A stretch of DNA of 64,000 nucleotides from Thecaphora thlaspeos (taxonomy: Eukaryota > Basidiomycota > Ustilaginomycetes > Urocystidales > Glomosporiaceae), in NCBI GenBank assembly GCA_900291925.1, contig UWYS01000009.1, positions 372,001 to 436,000 on the forward strand. Reading direction: 5' to 3'. Under the pieces are notes generated by a model. It was not told the DNA's origin, did not search any database, and worked only from the letters and a program-made list of their open reading frames with translations. The position numbers and the translations under genes were made by a program. Shown here piece by piece: positions 49,087-60,566 of this stretch. Every line of letters starts with the position of its first letter. The first letter of the stretch is position 1.

Positions 49087-52000
49087 GCAGCCACAGTTTC
49101 CGCAGGCTCTCGGTCTGTTTTACGCCAGTCTGGCCCAGCTCTTGACCAACCCGGCCTTTGCGATGCCGAGCGCTCCGTCCTCACATCAGCAGCACGCGGC
49201 CGTCCTCGCAGAGGCGAGAACCAGCGTCTCTGGCTTTGCAGCCACAATGCAAGAGGCTAAGCAGGCCTGTCCGGGAGATAGGCAAGACATCCGCGCTCTT
49301 GTCTCGACACTGGAGAGAGCCTCGCGATCGCTGTGCTCCGAGCTAGGTCGAAGCATCTCGAAGCTCAAGGCCCTCAACGATGCGCCGAGCATTACCGCTC
49401 CCTCAAACAACTCGTTCCTGCCGCCGGGGCAGCAGATGCCGTTTCAGGCCACCGGCCAGCAGGGCACTGACTTGCTTCAAGCCCTGGCTTCCTTTGGCCT
49501 CCCCGGCCTGATGGGCACAACGCCCGGGCTAATATCGCCCTCGTACCTCACGCAGCCGCAGCAGGATGCGCAGCAGAGTCTCCCGCACCAGCCGCCCCAC
49601 GGCGGGCTGACGGTACCCTTCGACCTTGCCTTTCCCTCACAGCAGCAGAACGATCACGCCGGACCCAATACCGTTCGCGGACCGGCAAACAACGTCGCCA
49701 TCGGCGGAGCAGGAGGAGGACCATTCAGCTTTGGCGGCAACACTGCCTTGCCCTTCGTCGGAGGTGATGCCCAGAACCTCGTCAACCCCCTGCACCAACC
49801 TGCGCATGGTCAGCACTTGTTCGGCAGCCTTACGGACGGCATACAGTCGCCCTGCCTCCCGGCTCTGGCCCAATACCTTTCGCAGGACGGCAGCAGCAAG
49901 CTTGCCAATTTGGGCATCCTCCAAAACAATGGCGCCGGCAACGGGATGGCTCCCGGACCAGGTCAGGCCCAGGGCCAGAACCACATCAACACGTGGCTAC
50001 TTTCGCAACGCCAACAGCAGCAACAGCATAGCAATAGCGGTGTCCTCGATCTGAATACTCAAGCGGGAGGAGCTGCGGGATCCCTTGGCGACGTTGCCAG
50101 TCTAGGCGGCAACGGCAATGCGCAGCAGAATCCCAGTCTCCAGGCTGCTTCCAGCTATCTTGGAATTCCGGCCAGCATGCTCGATGCTTTCGGACTCGGA
50201 CCGCTGCTCAGCGGAAATACCACCTCGAGCAGTACGGCGACGTCCGCGTCCGTCACCGTCGCTGCACCGGCTCCAGCTTCAACGCCAGCTCCGTTACCAC
50301 TTCCAGCTCCACCTACTGTCACCGCCCATCAAGCGGTTCAGAACACCAGCAGCAGTGGCAGCGGCGACAGCAGCGTCAACGGCGGACATGGCAGCGGCAA
50401 CGATTCGAGTGTTAGGTTGCCCGGCCGCATCGCCGAACAGCGGAAAGATCTCGACGTGCCCGTTGCAGGTCAGGATAAGACCTCGGTCGAACCCTCGATT
50501 ACGACGGCCAGCGAGAGTGGCTCCTCGCTCGACGCCAGGCGCAAGAAGAGGAAGCTCGGCCGCGGCAGAGTCAACGAAGTCAGGGCCGCTCCGCTGCACC
50601 AGACTACAGCGAGGTCGTCTGCGGACGACATGTCGATCCCGCTTCCGTCGCGTCCGCTCTTGCCCAAATCTGTCCCGAGGCCCTCAACCCCGCCCGTGCT
50701 CGCCGCCCAGGGTGCCGATGGAGCCGTCGCTGTCTCCGCCGTTCCCTCAGTCTCCTTGGGGCCCCAGGCGCTAGCGGTAGCCCCAGCGCCAGGCCAGCCG
50801 GCCGCCGGCGAGAAACGCGTCTCTACGCTGGGTGTCGGACTTCGCCAGGAGGGCGAGAAGCGGTACCGCAACCGCAAGCTGCTGCGCGACCTGCGCGAGC
50901 ACCTCTACCGCTGGCTCGGCACCAACGAGTTTCGCAAGCTCCGGGACACATACAGGGTGGCCGAGTGGGTGCCCAATCCGCACCTGACCGAGGAGGAAAA
51001 GACCCAAGGCGCGATCCTCGCCGCCGGCAGCTCGAGCGCCCCGCCGATCACAACGCATATATTCCACGTCGACTTCACCTCGCGCGACTTTTACCGGACC
51101 AATCAGTCGATCATTGACGCGATCGTCACCGAGGCGTCGCGCAAGGTCGAGGCGCGCCCCGAGGCGTACGGCATCGTTCCCGGTACCATCGACCGCGACC
51201 ACCTCGAGGATGTGGCCAAGGACCTGATGGACAGTGCGCGGAGCGGCTTCCGGATGAGCCTGCGCACCGGCCTCCAGGCCGAGAAGGAGGACAAGGAGAA
51301 GCACGAAAAGTACCGCGGCGTCGAGCGTGCCAAGACAAAGTGCCGCAACCGCGAGATCGGTGCAGCCCGGCTCCGCCACAAGATTCCCAAGCCGCTCCTC
51401 CTCCCCGGCGCCTATTCGGATGACGCGGCGAGCGACGAGGACCTCCACGGCCTTACCAAGTCCGAGTGGAAGCGGCAGCGGCTGCGGAAGCTCCGCATCG
51501 CAAAGGGCTGGGAGGCTGTTACGCCCAAGTGGCGCAATCGCCATCTGACGCGGGCCTTCCACAAGGCCGACATCGTCTCAAAGTCGAAGCAGATGGCGCG
51601 CTGGCGGCGCGACGATCCTGTCGAGCTGCCCTTCCCCATCAAGCTGCACGGCAAGACGCTGTCAGTCTCGCTCTTCGACCCCGAGTGGCTGGCCGAGCAC
51701 CGCGAGGAGCTCGAGGCTGAGCCGTACTGCGTCAAGATCGACGAGCGTCCGGTCGAAGGCTGGAACGAGGCCGACCACTCGCTGGGCGAGGATACTTCCG
51801 ACGAGATGGAGTGGAGCGATGCCAAAGATTCGACCAGCCGAGGCAGGTACTTTGTCACCCACACCGCCAGCGCCAGCGTCCAGATGACTCCGGTCGAGGC
51901 GTCCTCGACGGACAAGGACAAGGGCAAGTCCAAGGGCGACACGGCCGTGACGGGGATGGTCGCGGCCGCCAGGGAGTCGAGCTCGCCGCCGGTCGAAACA

Positions 52001-52768
52001 GGAGGTCACCACGGTCGAGCCTCTGCCTCGGTGCCGCCGCCGTCGTCCTCGCAGCAACAGCAGCAGCAGACCTCCAGCTCGTCATCGTCGACTTCGGCCC
52101 AGATAGCAGGCGCAGATGCCAGAGCTGCGGATGTCTCGTCAGCTGAGCATGACAGCGTGCCACCTATTGCTCATACCCGTTCCTTGCCGGCATCGGCCAG
52201 TCAAACGCCAGCGACCGGCAAGAGGGATGATGAAGCTGAGCAGCAAACCCTCGAAGACGAAGTCGGCACGAACCAGTCGGGCAAGCGGAAAAGGGACGAT
52301 GACGAAAAGAAGAGGGGCGACCTGGCGGCGTCGGCCCGAGCAGCGTCCGAGGAAACCGGCGCGATCCAGGCGACTGGCGATGGAGAGGACAGGGGCGAGG
52401 GCGATGACGAAGGCGGAGCCAGTAAGGCGCGCAGCAGCCACAGCAGCAGCGCCGACAGCTGCCAGACCAGTCATACCACCACCGCTGGAGGGGCAGCGTC
52501 GAGCGAGACGGAATGCGAGATGCACGCCCCCACGGATCCCGCGGCTAATGCCGCGTCCGCGTCCTCGTCCTCGTCCTCGTCCTCGTCTGCTCAAGGAAAC
52601 GCACCGCCTGCTCCGCTGGCCGATGCGAGGAACGTGACGCCAAAGTCTCTGGCCTCGCTGGCGACCGAGCATGAAGGCAAGGCGGACGCCGCACCAGCCC
52701 TGGAAGCAGCCTCGACGGTCTCGACAACCACGGCAACGCCGGCCGCGGCGGCGCTGGCCTCGCAGTAG
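48659..52768 (+). CDS. Large Q-rich protein with an unrecognised basic domain
   Basis: Single exon of 1369 residues from the first in-frame ATG. A second in-frame Met near residue 26 is possible. Residues 60-150 are Gln/His-rich with a long polyglutamine run. The middle to about 730 is disordered. Residues about 733-1040 are different: basic, helical and Trp-containing (YRNRKLLRDLREHLYRWLG, EFRKLRDTYRVAEWVPNPH, EWKRQRLRKLRIAKGWEAV, PKWRNRHLTRAFHKAD). This reads as one folded domain, possibly nucleic-acid binding. I do not recognise its family. The C-terminal 330 residues are again low-complexity and acidic/Ser-rich, with KRKRDDDEKKRG as a likely nuclear signal. A nuclear regulatory role is plausible from composition alone. 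Confidence 0.8.
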
Positions 52769-53810
52769 GTAGACTGACTTCCGCCTACGCTGGTGCGTGC
52801 CTAGATTAGATCAGGGACCAGGCCAGCGGGAAGGGACGGGGTGGAGCGGCGATCGCCCCATCGAATCTTGGCTCGCTACCGTTCAAGCGGGGTCGGATGG
52901 TCGTGTGAACCACACGATGCCTTCTCTGGTATGCTGACATGGTTTGTGTTTTGGAAGGTCCATGGACATGGTGATCAAGAAATGGCCCTTGAGCATGGGA
53001 AAGGCATGGCAGCAATGCTTTGGACCGAACGTTGCCCGTTTGTTCACGGCGCAAAGGGCGGTCGTCCATTTTTTGTTTGAAATATCCGGAACGTTTTTTA
53101 GGTGTAACATCGATAGCTTTGGCGAAGGAGGTAGCGACGATGATGATTCAACCGGCGAATGAATCAAGCCGCTGTCTGGTATGTGTGAATCGAGCAACAC
53201 CGAACATGCTCCATCTACAGGGCTTTGGTGATGAACCGGGGGGGTGAAGTGTACAGTACTAGACAAACTCTCTCTTCGTCCGGGTCACCATCAGGAGCAC
53301 AGGCTTGCTGAACGACGGACGACCTGCTCTCAGCCCGCGCTCGGATGCGAAGAAGCCTGTCGTTCTTCCATCGAGACGACCTCGTCCGGCGCGGAAAGCG
53401 GGACAAACCCGCTGCGTACGTAGCACACCGACGCACAGCCCACCCTGCTTCGCAGACGGAGACAGAACGTCACGAGAGGCAAGCTTGCTCCACCACAAGA
53501 CGGCACCCCCAGAAGAGGTTCCAGACTCGTCCGCAAAGCTACTTACAGTATCACCGACGACGGATTGGACAAATGACGAGCGAGATACGTAAGCACTATA
53601 GTTGTTCTCGGATCTCGTGAGGGAAAGGGCGGGTGGAAAAGTTGACTGACAACCCTCGTTGGAGGGAAGGAATATACATCGATTTTGGTACACCGCCGCT
53701 GGAGAGGCAGGTGCGAGCATGGAAGGCCGACACGTTGTCACCAGCACAAACACGCAACGACTTAGCACGGGGTCGAGAGGCGGACTTCGGCTGTCGACAT
53801 TCTAGGCCTG

Positions 53811-53826
53811 CTGTACTGTACTGTAC
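53811..53826. repeat. Short CTGTA array
   Basis: Three CTGTA units followed by C, giving three overlapping TGTAC sequences. It is one of several GTAC-rich motifs in this gene-poor interval. Confidence 0.85.
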
Positions 53827-55867
53827 TCGACCAGCGGAATTCGACAGGAGTGAGTCGGCCGTAGACGCTGCCCACCTTGCTTACCATCAAAGTGTCCGTC
53901 AACAGAAGGACGGTGAAAGGCTGTCTTTTGATCGGAGGCAGGAAAGCGGGGGGCGGAGTTATTTGTTACATACAGTGCTTCCTTCCGCTTGCATCGTCAT
54001 ACATCGACCTGCATCGTCTGAATTGGGGCGAGCGACAAGGCAGTCCAACGGCGAGGGGGGTGAACGGCCTCCCGACCCGCCTGGCAACCGGTCCAAGGTC
54101 GTAAGCTCCACTTCAGAGTAGACACGCACGAAGCTGCGGAGACGGACAGCAATGCACCCACTCTATGTAGATGCACGCTTGGGACGGGCGCTTCAGTGCG
54201 TCCGGCGAGTCTTGTAACGATGTAAGCATCCTGTTGCCGTAGGTTCGGCAGCAACGCTCGGACTTTGCCAACCTGAGCTCTTCTCTTGTTCTACTTCAGG
54301 CAGGCCAGCGTGCCCAGACGTCGTTGCCTGCCGCGGCGACGCTCGGTTTTAGTCCGCCACCCGCAACCCGGCAGCTTCCGCGCTTGCAGTAAATCTGACG
54401 CCCGCCTGGCGCGGAATCCTCCGGCGTAAGTAGATGCTGTATTTATTCTTGACGTTCTGCGTGGTCACTTCACTTTCGCTTGTCTATAAGTCGTCTCGAG
54501 GTTCGCATCGCCTCGAGTGGTGGACGGAACTACTGCACGAACCGTCGTCGGACTGGACTACGTACTATGGAAGCTGAAGGCGCGGCGCTCAGCAAGGCCG
54601 CCCTAGAAAGCAATCAACATCGCCATCAGTCGCTGGTAATCGTGACCGGCGATAGGGCCGGTCTTTACGAGTAATGAGTCGCTTCAGCAGGGCCCAGCCC
54701 CCCTTGTTACAGTAGGTTTGTCTCAGGAGCGAGATAGCCCGTGTCGTTCAGCATCCTGGTCAACGCTTCAACATCTCCTGGGACTACTGCGGATCGTCTC
54801 GTATGCGCACAAGGTTGCCGCGAGCGGCCCGTAAGACGAATGTAAGTACCCACGCGCCTTGTCAACAACAAACGGCAGAGAGAAAGCCGATACCGGAAGC
54901 AGTCGCTGTGAGCTCGCTTTGAGCCTCCCTTCCGGACGACGGCACCTTCCAGTTGCACGGACACGAACGCCGTGGCCGAGGCGAGAACGGGCGGAAGTGG
55001 GCTACCTGTATGTACATAAGTACCTACATACTCTTACGTACAGTTGTGTATGTAAGTACAGTAAGAACTGACGGATACGCCAGGCACATGTCGACCTGGA
55101 CCGGTTGCGATGATACCGAAGGCGTCAGTACACTTACGTACAGTGGCACACTATTATGTACTGTATCCCTGTTGGCGTGGGGTTCTCTGGCCATTGCAGT
55201 ACGGCGTCAAGGCCTCTGCATTTCTTCGCCCCACTCATGCCTTATGAAGCTCATGCTGTACTGTACGTAGACACGGCCGCTTGTTGAGGACACCACACGG
55301 CTCGGCCACCTTGAATGATCTTGTACCGGGTCCACGCATGGACCCAGTCACGAGGGTGGGGGCAGGCAAGTGCCCAAAGGATAAGTTGCCAGAGTCCTCC
55401 CTTGCACTACATGAGAGCTGCGCGCCTGGCGAAGACTTTTGATAAGCACTGTAGCGTACTGTACATAGGACATCCGAGAATCACTTGGAGGAATCCCTAC
55501 GCCCGACGACCAAAAGGATGGTCAGGTGGGCGCACTCGTGCGATGCCAGGTCTTGCATCATCCCAGACGGTTTTCAAGAAGGTCGGGCGAAGTCGCTGCT
55601 GAGCACAGGCTCTAGCAATGGGGGAACACCTTTGCGTACGTTCCGCTGTCCGGAGACCGTTGGTAGGGCCAGCGAGGCAGAGCTCGCGAGAGCCGTGGTT
55701 ACGCAGAGCGACACCGGACGGTTTGGCGGCCAGCAGCGACGGCAGCATCAGCGCTAGACTCGACGGTGACACCCACAGAGCACTTCCACAAGTTCACCCA
55801 AGTGAAGCACGCTTTACGTCGCTTTGGGCGCGTCATGGCCCTCCCACCTCATGGCGCTTCATCGTTG

Positions 55868-55918
55868 CATCAAACCGTCCGCTCCGTCCGCTCCGTCCGC
55901 CCCGTCCGCCCCGTCCGC
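55868..55918. repeat. CCGTCCGCTC/CCGTCCGCCC tandem repeat
   Basis: About five imperfect 10-bp units (GTCCGCTCC or GTCCGCCCC). Translated frames through it give Val-Arg-Ser or Pro-Arg-Pro runs, which are artefacts. Confidence 0.8.
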
Positions 55919-56679
55919 CGCGAGACGTCGGCCGCCCATTCTGCCCTTTGCAGGTATTGTTTTGTTAAGTTTAGCTTGCTTTTGGCTCGACCGCCAGTGA
56001 TTCGGTTCAATTGAAACCAGCCTTGCTTAGTGTCCTTATTTTATCTGTAGTCTACAGTTCTTTCACCCACCTACTTGAATTGCACCGCGCCTTGTACATA
56101 TTCGAGCCGCTTTTACTTTCGAGAGCACAGCGCCGCGCTTGCCTCACCCAGCCGTGCCGTGCCCTTGCCGTGCCCAGCCTGAGCCTACGGCCCGAACTCG
56201 GACCCGTCCTTTGCCACTCTGGAAGATCTCCCACCAGCCGTGCTTGACAAGAACCGCACTCTCGCTTGTCCCCATGACTGATACGCGTCTACTGTATCGC
56301 GCTGCATGGGCCCAGAAGTTGTCCCAAGGCTTCAACAGAGAGCGATGAGGCTGTTACAACGAGAAGGACCTCTTGCAAGGAGGGGTCGTTAGACCCGCCT
56401 GCCATGACGGGTCCAGCGAGGCCCACAAAGGGGGAAAAGGGGCTCTGACCTCCCTCGTTTCGGGTGCGAGCGCCGGCTGCAGGACGGAGAGGTCGACGGG
56501 GGAGGACTGCTCCAGTGCCGATACATGGCAGAGGAATGTACCGTTGGCGGAAGGGCGCGCCCGTGATGCGGCGGCTCCACGCCTGGCCCGGGGCGGCCTC
56601 GCACGGCGGCCGAGCTGAGGCTGGCCAGCTCAGCGGGGACAGAAAGGGGATCGGAAGGCTTAGGCGGATGCCCCGTAGT

Positions 56680-56681
<2 letters not shown>

Positions 56682-56712
<31 letters not shown>
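56682..56712. repeat. CCGTCG hexanucleotide repeat
   Basis: About five units of CCGTCG on the plus strand in non-coding sequence. Confidence 0.85.
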
Positions 56713-56903
56713 CGCCCTTCCAGCTCGGCAAGGTCCCGGGCAAAGGCCTGGGAGAAGCCAACGCGCCCGTCCAAGAAGCACGCAGCACTTCCGGGCAATT
56801 TGAACTCACTCTTCGGCTGACACTGATCTAATGCTCCATTTTTTTTAGTCGCAGCACTGGACCAGTGTGTCACTCAATCGAACCGAGCGTTGGATGGACC
56901 GCA

Positions 56904-56930
56904 GGCAGGCAGGCAGGCAGGCAGGCAGAC
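56904..56930. repeat. GGCA tetranucleotide repeat
   Basis: Six or seven GGCA units ending in AGACAGG, in the gene-poor interval upstream of the SFP1-like gene. Confidence 0.85.
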
Positions 56931-57295
56931 AGGTCAGGCCGCGCGAGCCCACTCAGCTGGACTCCGGCGCCGCCGCCGCCCTGTGGGGCCGTCCGTCTGA
57001 AGATTCGTCACCCAACGCGAGCGCAGCGCGGCCCTAGGCTCAGTTAGCCAGCGACGTTGCCCGGGCGTTGTCCAGGGCATGCTACGCTGCGCCGGCCCCT
57101 CTGCCTCTCCTGCCGCACCGTACCCATCTCTACTGTAGCCTCTCGCCTCTCGCCTCAGCCTTCATCCCACGACCAACCAACGAAAGGGCGCAGAAAGCCC
57201 CACCTCATCCGTCTCCCTCGAGCGCCACCACCTGCCTCACCCCGACCCACCTCATCTCCCACCCCATTCCTCGCAACCCTCCCGCCAGCATACAG

Positions 57296-57308
57296 TTATA
57301 TACAATAA
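57296..57308 (+). promoter_or_regulatory. Candidate TATA box of the SFP1-like gene
   Basis: TTATATACAATAA at the end of a C-rich stretch, about 380 bp before the start codon. If used, the leader would be about 300-350 nt and C/T-rich, and it would contain the 16-nt C run. Confidence 0.3.
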
Positions 57309-57507
57309 GCTCACGTCAAGCGAGCACGTCCCTCTTCTGCTGCCTCCCTCTCCCTCTAGCTCCCTTCTGTCTCTTCTCAAAGATCACGACCACCAATCCT
57401 CCGCTTGATCACATCTTCTACCATCACCGTCCCCCCACCACCGCATCAACACATCCCTACATACATACATACACGTCCCGCCGGTCTGCACGCCTCGCGC
57501 AGCTTTG

Positions 57508-57523
57508 CCCCCCCCCCCCCCCC
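57508..57523. repeat. Mononucleotide C run of 16
   Basis: Sixteen consecutive C in the probable 5' leader of the SFP1-like gene, 165 bp before the start codon. The length is likely unstable. Confidence 0.95.
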
Positions 57524-57688
57524 GACCTGCTTCCTGTGACGGATACAGCCCACCACCAACATCCAATCTCGCTCTGTACCTCTTCACTAGAGCCTGCGAG
57601 ATTGACACCCGCCACGTTTCCACTGCTCATCGCCTAGACGCACGACCACCATCATCACCACCTTTGCCTCCTCTTCACATCGACCCCC

Positions 57689-59768
57689 ATGGATTTCTTG
57701 AAGATGCCGGCCCCTATCCCTATCAACCGCAATACTTCACAACGCGACTCGTTCGGGACGCCTCGTCCCGGCGGCCTGACACCAAAGCAGGCCAGTTTCC
57801 TCGGTAGCACCAGCTACAAGGAGCCGATGGCCGTGTCGTTTGGCAAGGACGTTTCTGAGTGAGTATGGGCAGCCAAGGCGATGTTGAAGATTGGCGGCGG
57901 ATTCGGTTAGCGATGCGACAAGGGACGCTGACCAGTGCTACCCAATTCTTTGATTTTCTTCACTTCGCCTGCTCTTTCGACCGTCGTTCGCCCTCCGTTG
58001 CTGTTTCAGGATCATGGACTACTCGATCTCGCGCTTCTCGACCTCGACCGAGTCGGACATCACAGTGGCCCCGTCCTCGACGCGCCTCGAGTCGACCTTC
58101 TGCCGCAACTTCACCTGCTGCGGCCAGAAGCTCGACGACCTTCACGACCTCCTCCAGCACTACGAAGAGTGCCACGTCAAGTTCGAGGACGATGAGATGC
58201 CCGCGATGATCACCGACGACGATGTCGCGTCGTCGGCCTCTTCGTCCGAGACGGCCTCGCAGCCTCCTAGCCCCCGCACCGCCACCGCCTCGACCACATC
58301 GTCGACCTCGGGCGCGGCGTCGGCCGTCGCTGGACCCTCCGCAATGGCGACGACATCGGCCGCGCAGGCCAAGACGACCAAGCCCATCCTCCAGAGCACC
58401 GACTCGTTCGAGACGACGTCGGCCTTTGACACCGCCGTGATGCGGTCGCCCTCGCTCTCCAAGGGCAAGAAGCGTTCGTTCGGACAGTATGCTAACAACG
58501 TCAATGGCTCCAGCAGTGCCATCCACCAGTCGCTGCGACGCGCCCTGATCGACGGCGGCGTCGGTCGCCGCACCCCAGGTCAGCCGCAGATCTACGCGCC
58601 CAACTCGCCCTTCTCGACGCCCGGCAGCTCGATCCCCGGAACGCCCTCCTGCGACTCGGAGAATGGCGACTTCTTCGGCAACGGTGTCAACCCCTCGGCG
58701 TTTTCGGCCCTCTCAATTCGCAGCAGCAACGCGTCCGAGGAGCACCACCTCCCTTCGTGCGCTCCGCCCAACCTCTTTTTCCCGGCCTCGGGAACGTCGA
58801 CCGTCGGCAGCCAGCCCCCGGCCAAGCGCGAAAGGACGACCTCATCCAACACGGCGGCATCCGTGTCATCATCGACGTCGGCTATCAACATCGAGAACGC
58901 GCTCAAGTCGAGCTCGTCGTGCGTAGACAAGCCGTACAGGTGCCCCGCCCCCGGCTGCGACAAGGCGTACAAGCAGATGAACGGTCTCAAGTATCATCGC
59001 CTGCACGGTCACTGCAACCAGAACAACCTTCCGATCCAGACGCAGGCAGCTCAAGCTGCGGGACAGCTGCCCATGATCAACACCGGCATCTCGCCGCAGG
59101 CCAGCCAGATCCCGACGCCCGCCTCGGCGGCGACGTCGCCCGTCGCGGCCAAGGCTGCCGCTGGTGCCAGTGCTGCTGCCGCCTCGCCGATGGCTGCCCC
59201 CGTTGCCATCGTCTCGCCCGTCGCCGTCGAGATGGCCGTAGAGGACCCGTCAGGCAACATCACCACTCCGCCGAGCATGCCTTCGTCGCCGACCATGGCC
59301 AACTCGAGCGTCGCCGCTTCCCCTACGGCACCCTCGAGCCCCATCTCGAATAGCGCGTCCACCACCTCTGCTGGCGGCATCCCGCTCTCGGATCGCCTCT
59401 ATATTTGCCAGGTCGGCGCTTGCGGAAAGCGATACAAGAACCTGAACGGTCTGCGCTACCACTACCTCCACTCCGGACAACACGGCCTCCTTGGCATGCA
59501 GCTGCTCCAGTCTGGAGGTGGATCGAGCGCCAAGGTGGACGCCAGCGGCCGTGCGCCCATCAGCACCAGCACGCTGAGCAGCAAGGAGATTGCCGCGGCC
59601 GCCCAGGCGGCCCAGGCTGCGCAGGAGCAGATGCAGGCCGCCGCTGCCAAATCGGCCGCTGCTACTGCCGCTTCGGCTGCCGCTGCTGCTGCCGCCGCCG
59701 CCAACGGTAACGGCAACAGCAACAACGCCAACGCCAACGCGATTGGCGCCACCGATGGCCAGAGTTAA
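57689..59768 (+). CDS. SFP1-like C2H2 zinc-finger transcription factor, two exons
   Basis: Joined from 57689-57858 and 58010-59768, giving 642 residues. The 151-nt intron has donor GTGAGT and acceptor GCTGTTTCAG, and the split Glu codon gives KDVSE-IMDYSISRFST. An N-terminal finger, FCRNFTCCGQKLDDLHDLL followed by QHYEECH (C88, C93, H107, H112), is followed after about 250 disordered residues by two more fingers. These are RCPAPGCDKAYKQMNGLKYH (C368, C373, H386) and ICQVGACGKRYKNLNGLRYH (from C523). The wide spacing and the YKxxNGLxYH signature are those of fungal SFP1-type factors, which in yeast couple nutrient and TOR signals to ribosome-biogenesis genes and cell size. The tail has polyalanine and Asn-rich runs. 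The long C/T-rich leader suggests translational control, but this is inference. Confidence 0.88.
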
Positions 59769-60566
59769 CAGCGACCGTCGCCTGCTCCTTGCTTTCTCCG
59801 CCTCTCTCAGTCATTCGGCTCTGGTTTTCCCCACCCCCGGCTCGTCAAGTCTTCTCATTATCGATACCCAGTACATGTCTTCCTCTCTGTCCTCGTTTGG
59901 CCCCTCCGCAGCCGCGCCGCTGTTGCTGCTGTACATCGCATTTTCCCTCACCCCTCACGCTGTCACGTCGTTTGCGTCTCCCCACGTTTCAGTCGCGGGA
60001 ATCTCGTTTACCTCGGTCTCTCTCTGGCCTGTGCCAGAGGGCTTGGTATAATTCTGTATCGATTCCGGGGGCGCCGTCACGGCCAGACGCACGAACGGCG
60101 AGCTGCGCTACGGTGCCCCTTCTGTAAGATAGTCTCTCTTTCCCATCGCACCGTCGGCCTCTTCTCGACAGGCTCGCTCGCCCCCTCCAAAATGTATATG
60201 AGGCCTAGATTGCCTTCGAACCTTTCCCCGATGATGCCTTGGTTCGCCTGTGCGAGAGCGCGACTACTGTCTGTGAGACGACACTCTGGCTGCCAGGGTG
60301 GGCGTGGCGTGAGTTCGGGAGTGGGATAAGCGGCGGCGGCGCCTGAGTGAGGAACTAGGGTGGGAAGCGTGGGCCGAGGCGTGGGTCGTTTGGTGTGACT
60401 GGCGTTATCTTCCAGCCGCCGCGTACTGGCTGCACCCCGTTAGGCAGCTCACCTCTTGTTCTTAATTCCTTCTTCCTTGCTCCCTTGCCGTTCGTCCCCA
60501 CCAACTTCGATCATCAGCAAACACCCACTCAACTCAACCCTGAGGAACATCTCAGACATCGTCACT
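59769..60566. other. Intergenic region
   Basis: About 800 bp between two plus-strand genes: the 3' UTR of the SFP1-like gene and the promoter of ornithine carbamoyltransferase. The part just before 60567 is C/T-rich. No clear element or gene is visible. Confidence 0.6.

Larger units (their letters stand above)
52769..57688. other. Gene-poor interval, 4.9 kb
   Basis: No frame here looks like a protein: all are short, on both strands, with mixed composition. From about 53.2 to 55.5 kb the base composition is lower in GC than the genes around. Several GTAC-centred short motifs and CTGTA runs occur (53250, 53811-53826, 55012-55059, 55130-55170, 55255-55270, 55450). Simple repeats follow at 55868-55918 (CCGTCCGCT-like), 56682-56712 (CCGTCG) and 56904-56930 (GGCA). 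From about 57.1 kb the plus strand is C/T-rich and must hold the promoter and leader of the SFP1-like gene. I found no tRNA, rRNA or transposase. Confidence 0.6.

Noticed and set aside
53259..53768. 169-codon minus-strand frame in the gene-poor interval
   Set aside because: No ATG start at its beginning, mixed composition and no recognisable motif; better seen as chance.
56289..56873. 194-codon minus-strand frame
   Set aside because: Contains translated CCGTCG repeat (Gly-Asp run) and no domain.
52769..57688. Transposon or tRNA genes in the gene-poor interval
   Set aside because: I looked for transposase-like frames, long inverted or direct repeats and tRNA-type box B sequences and found none that I could support.
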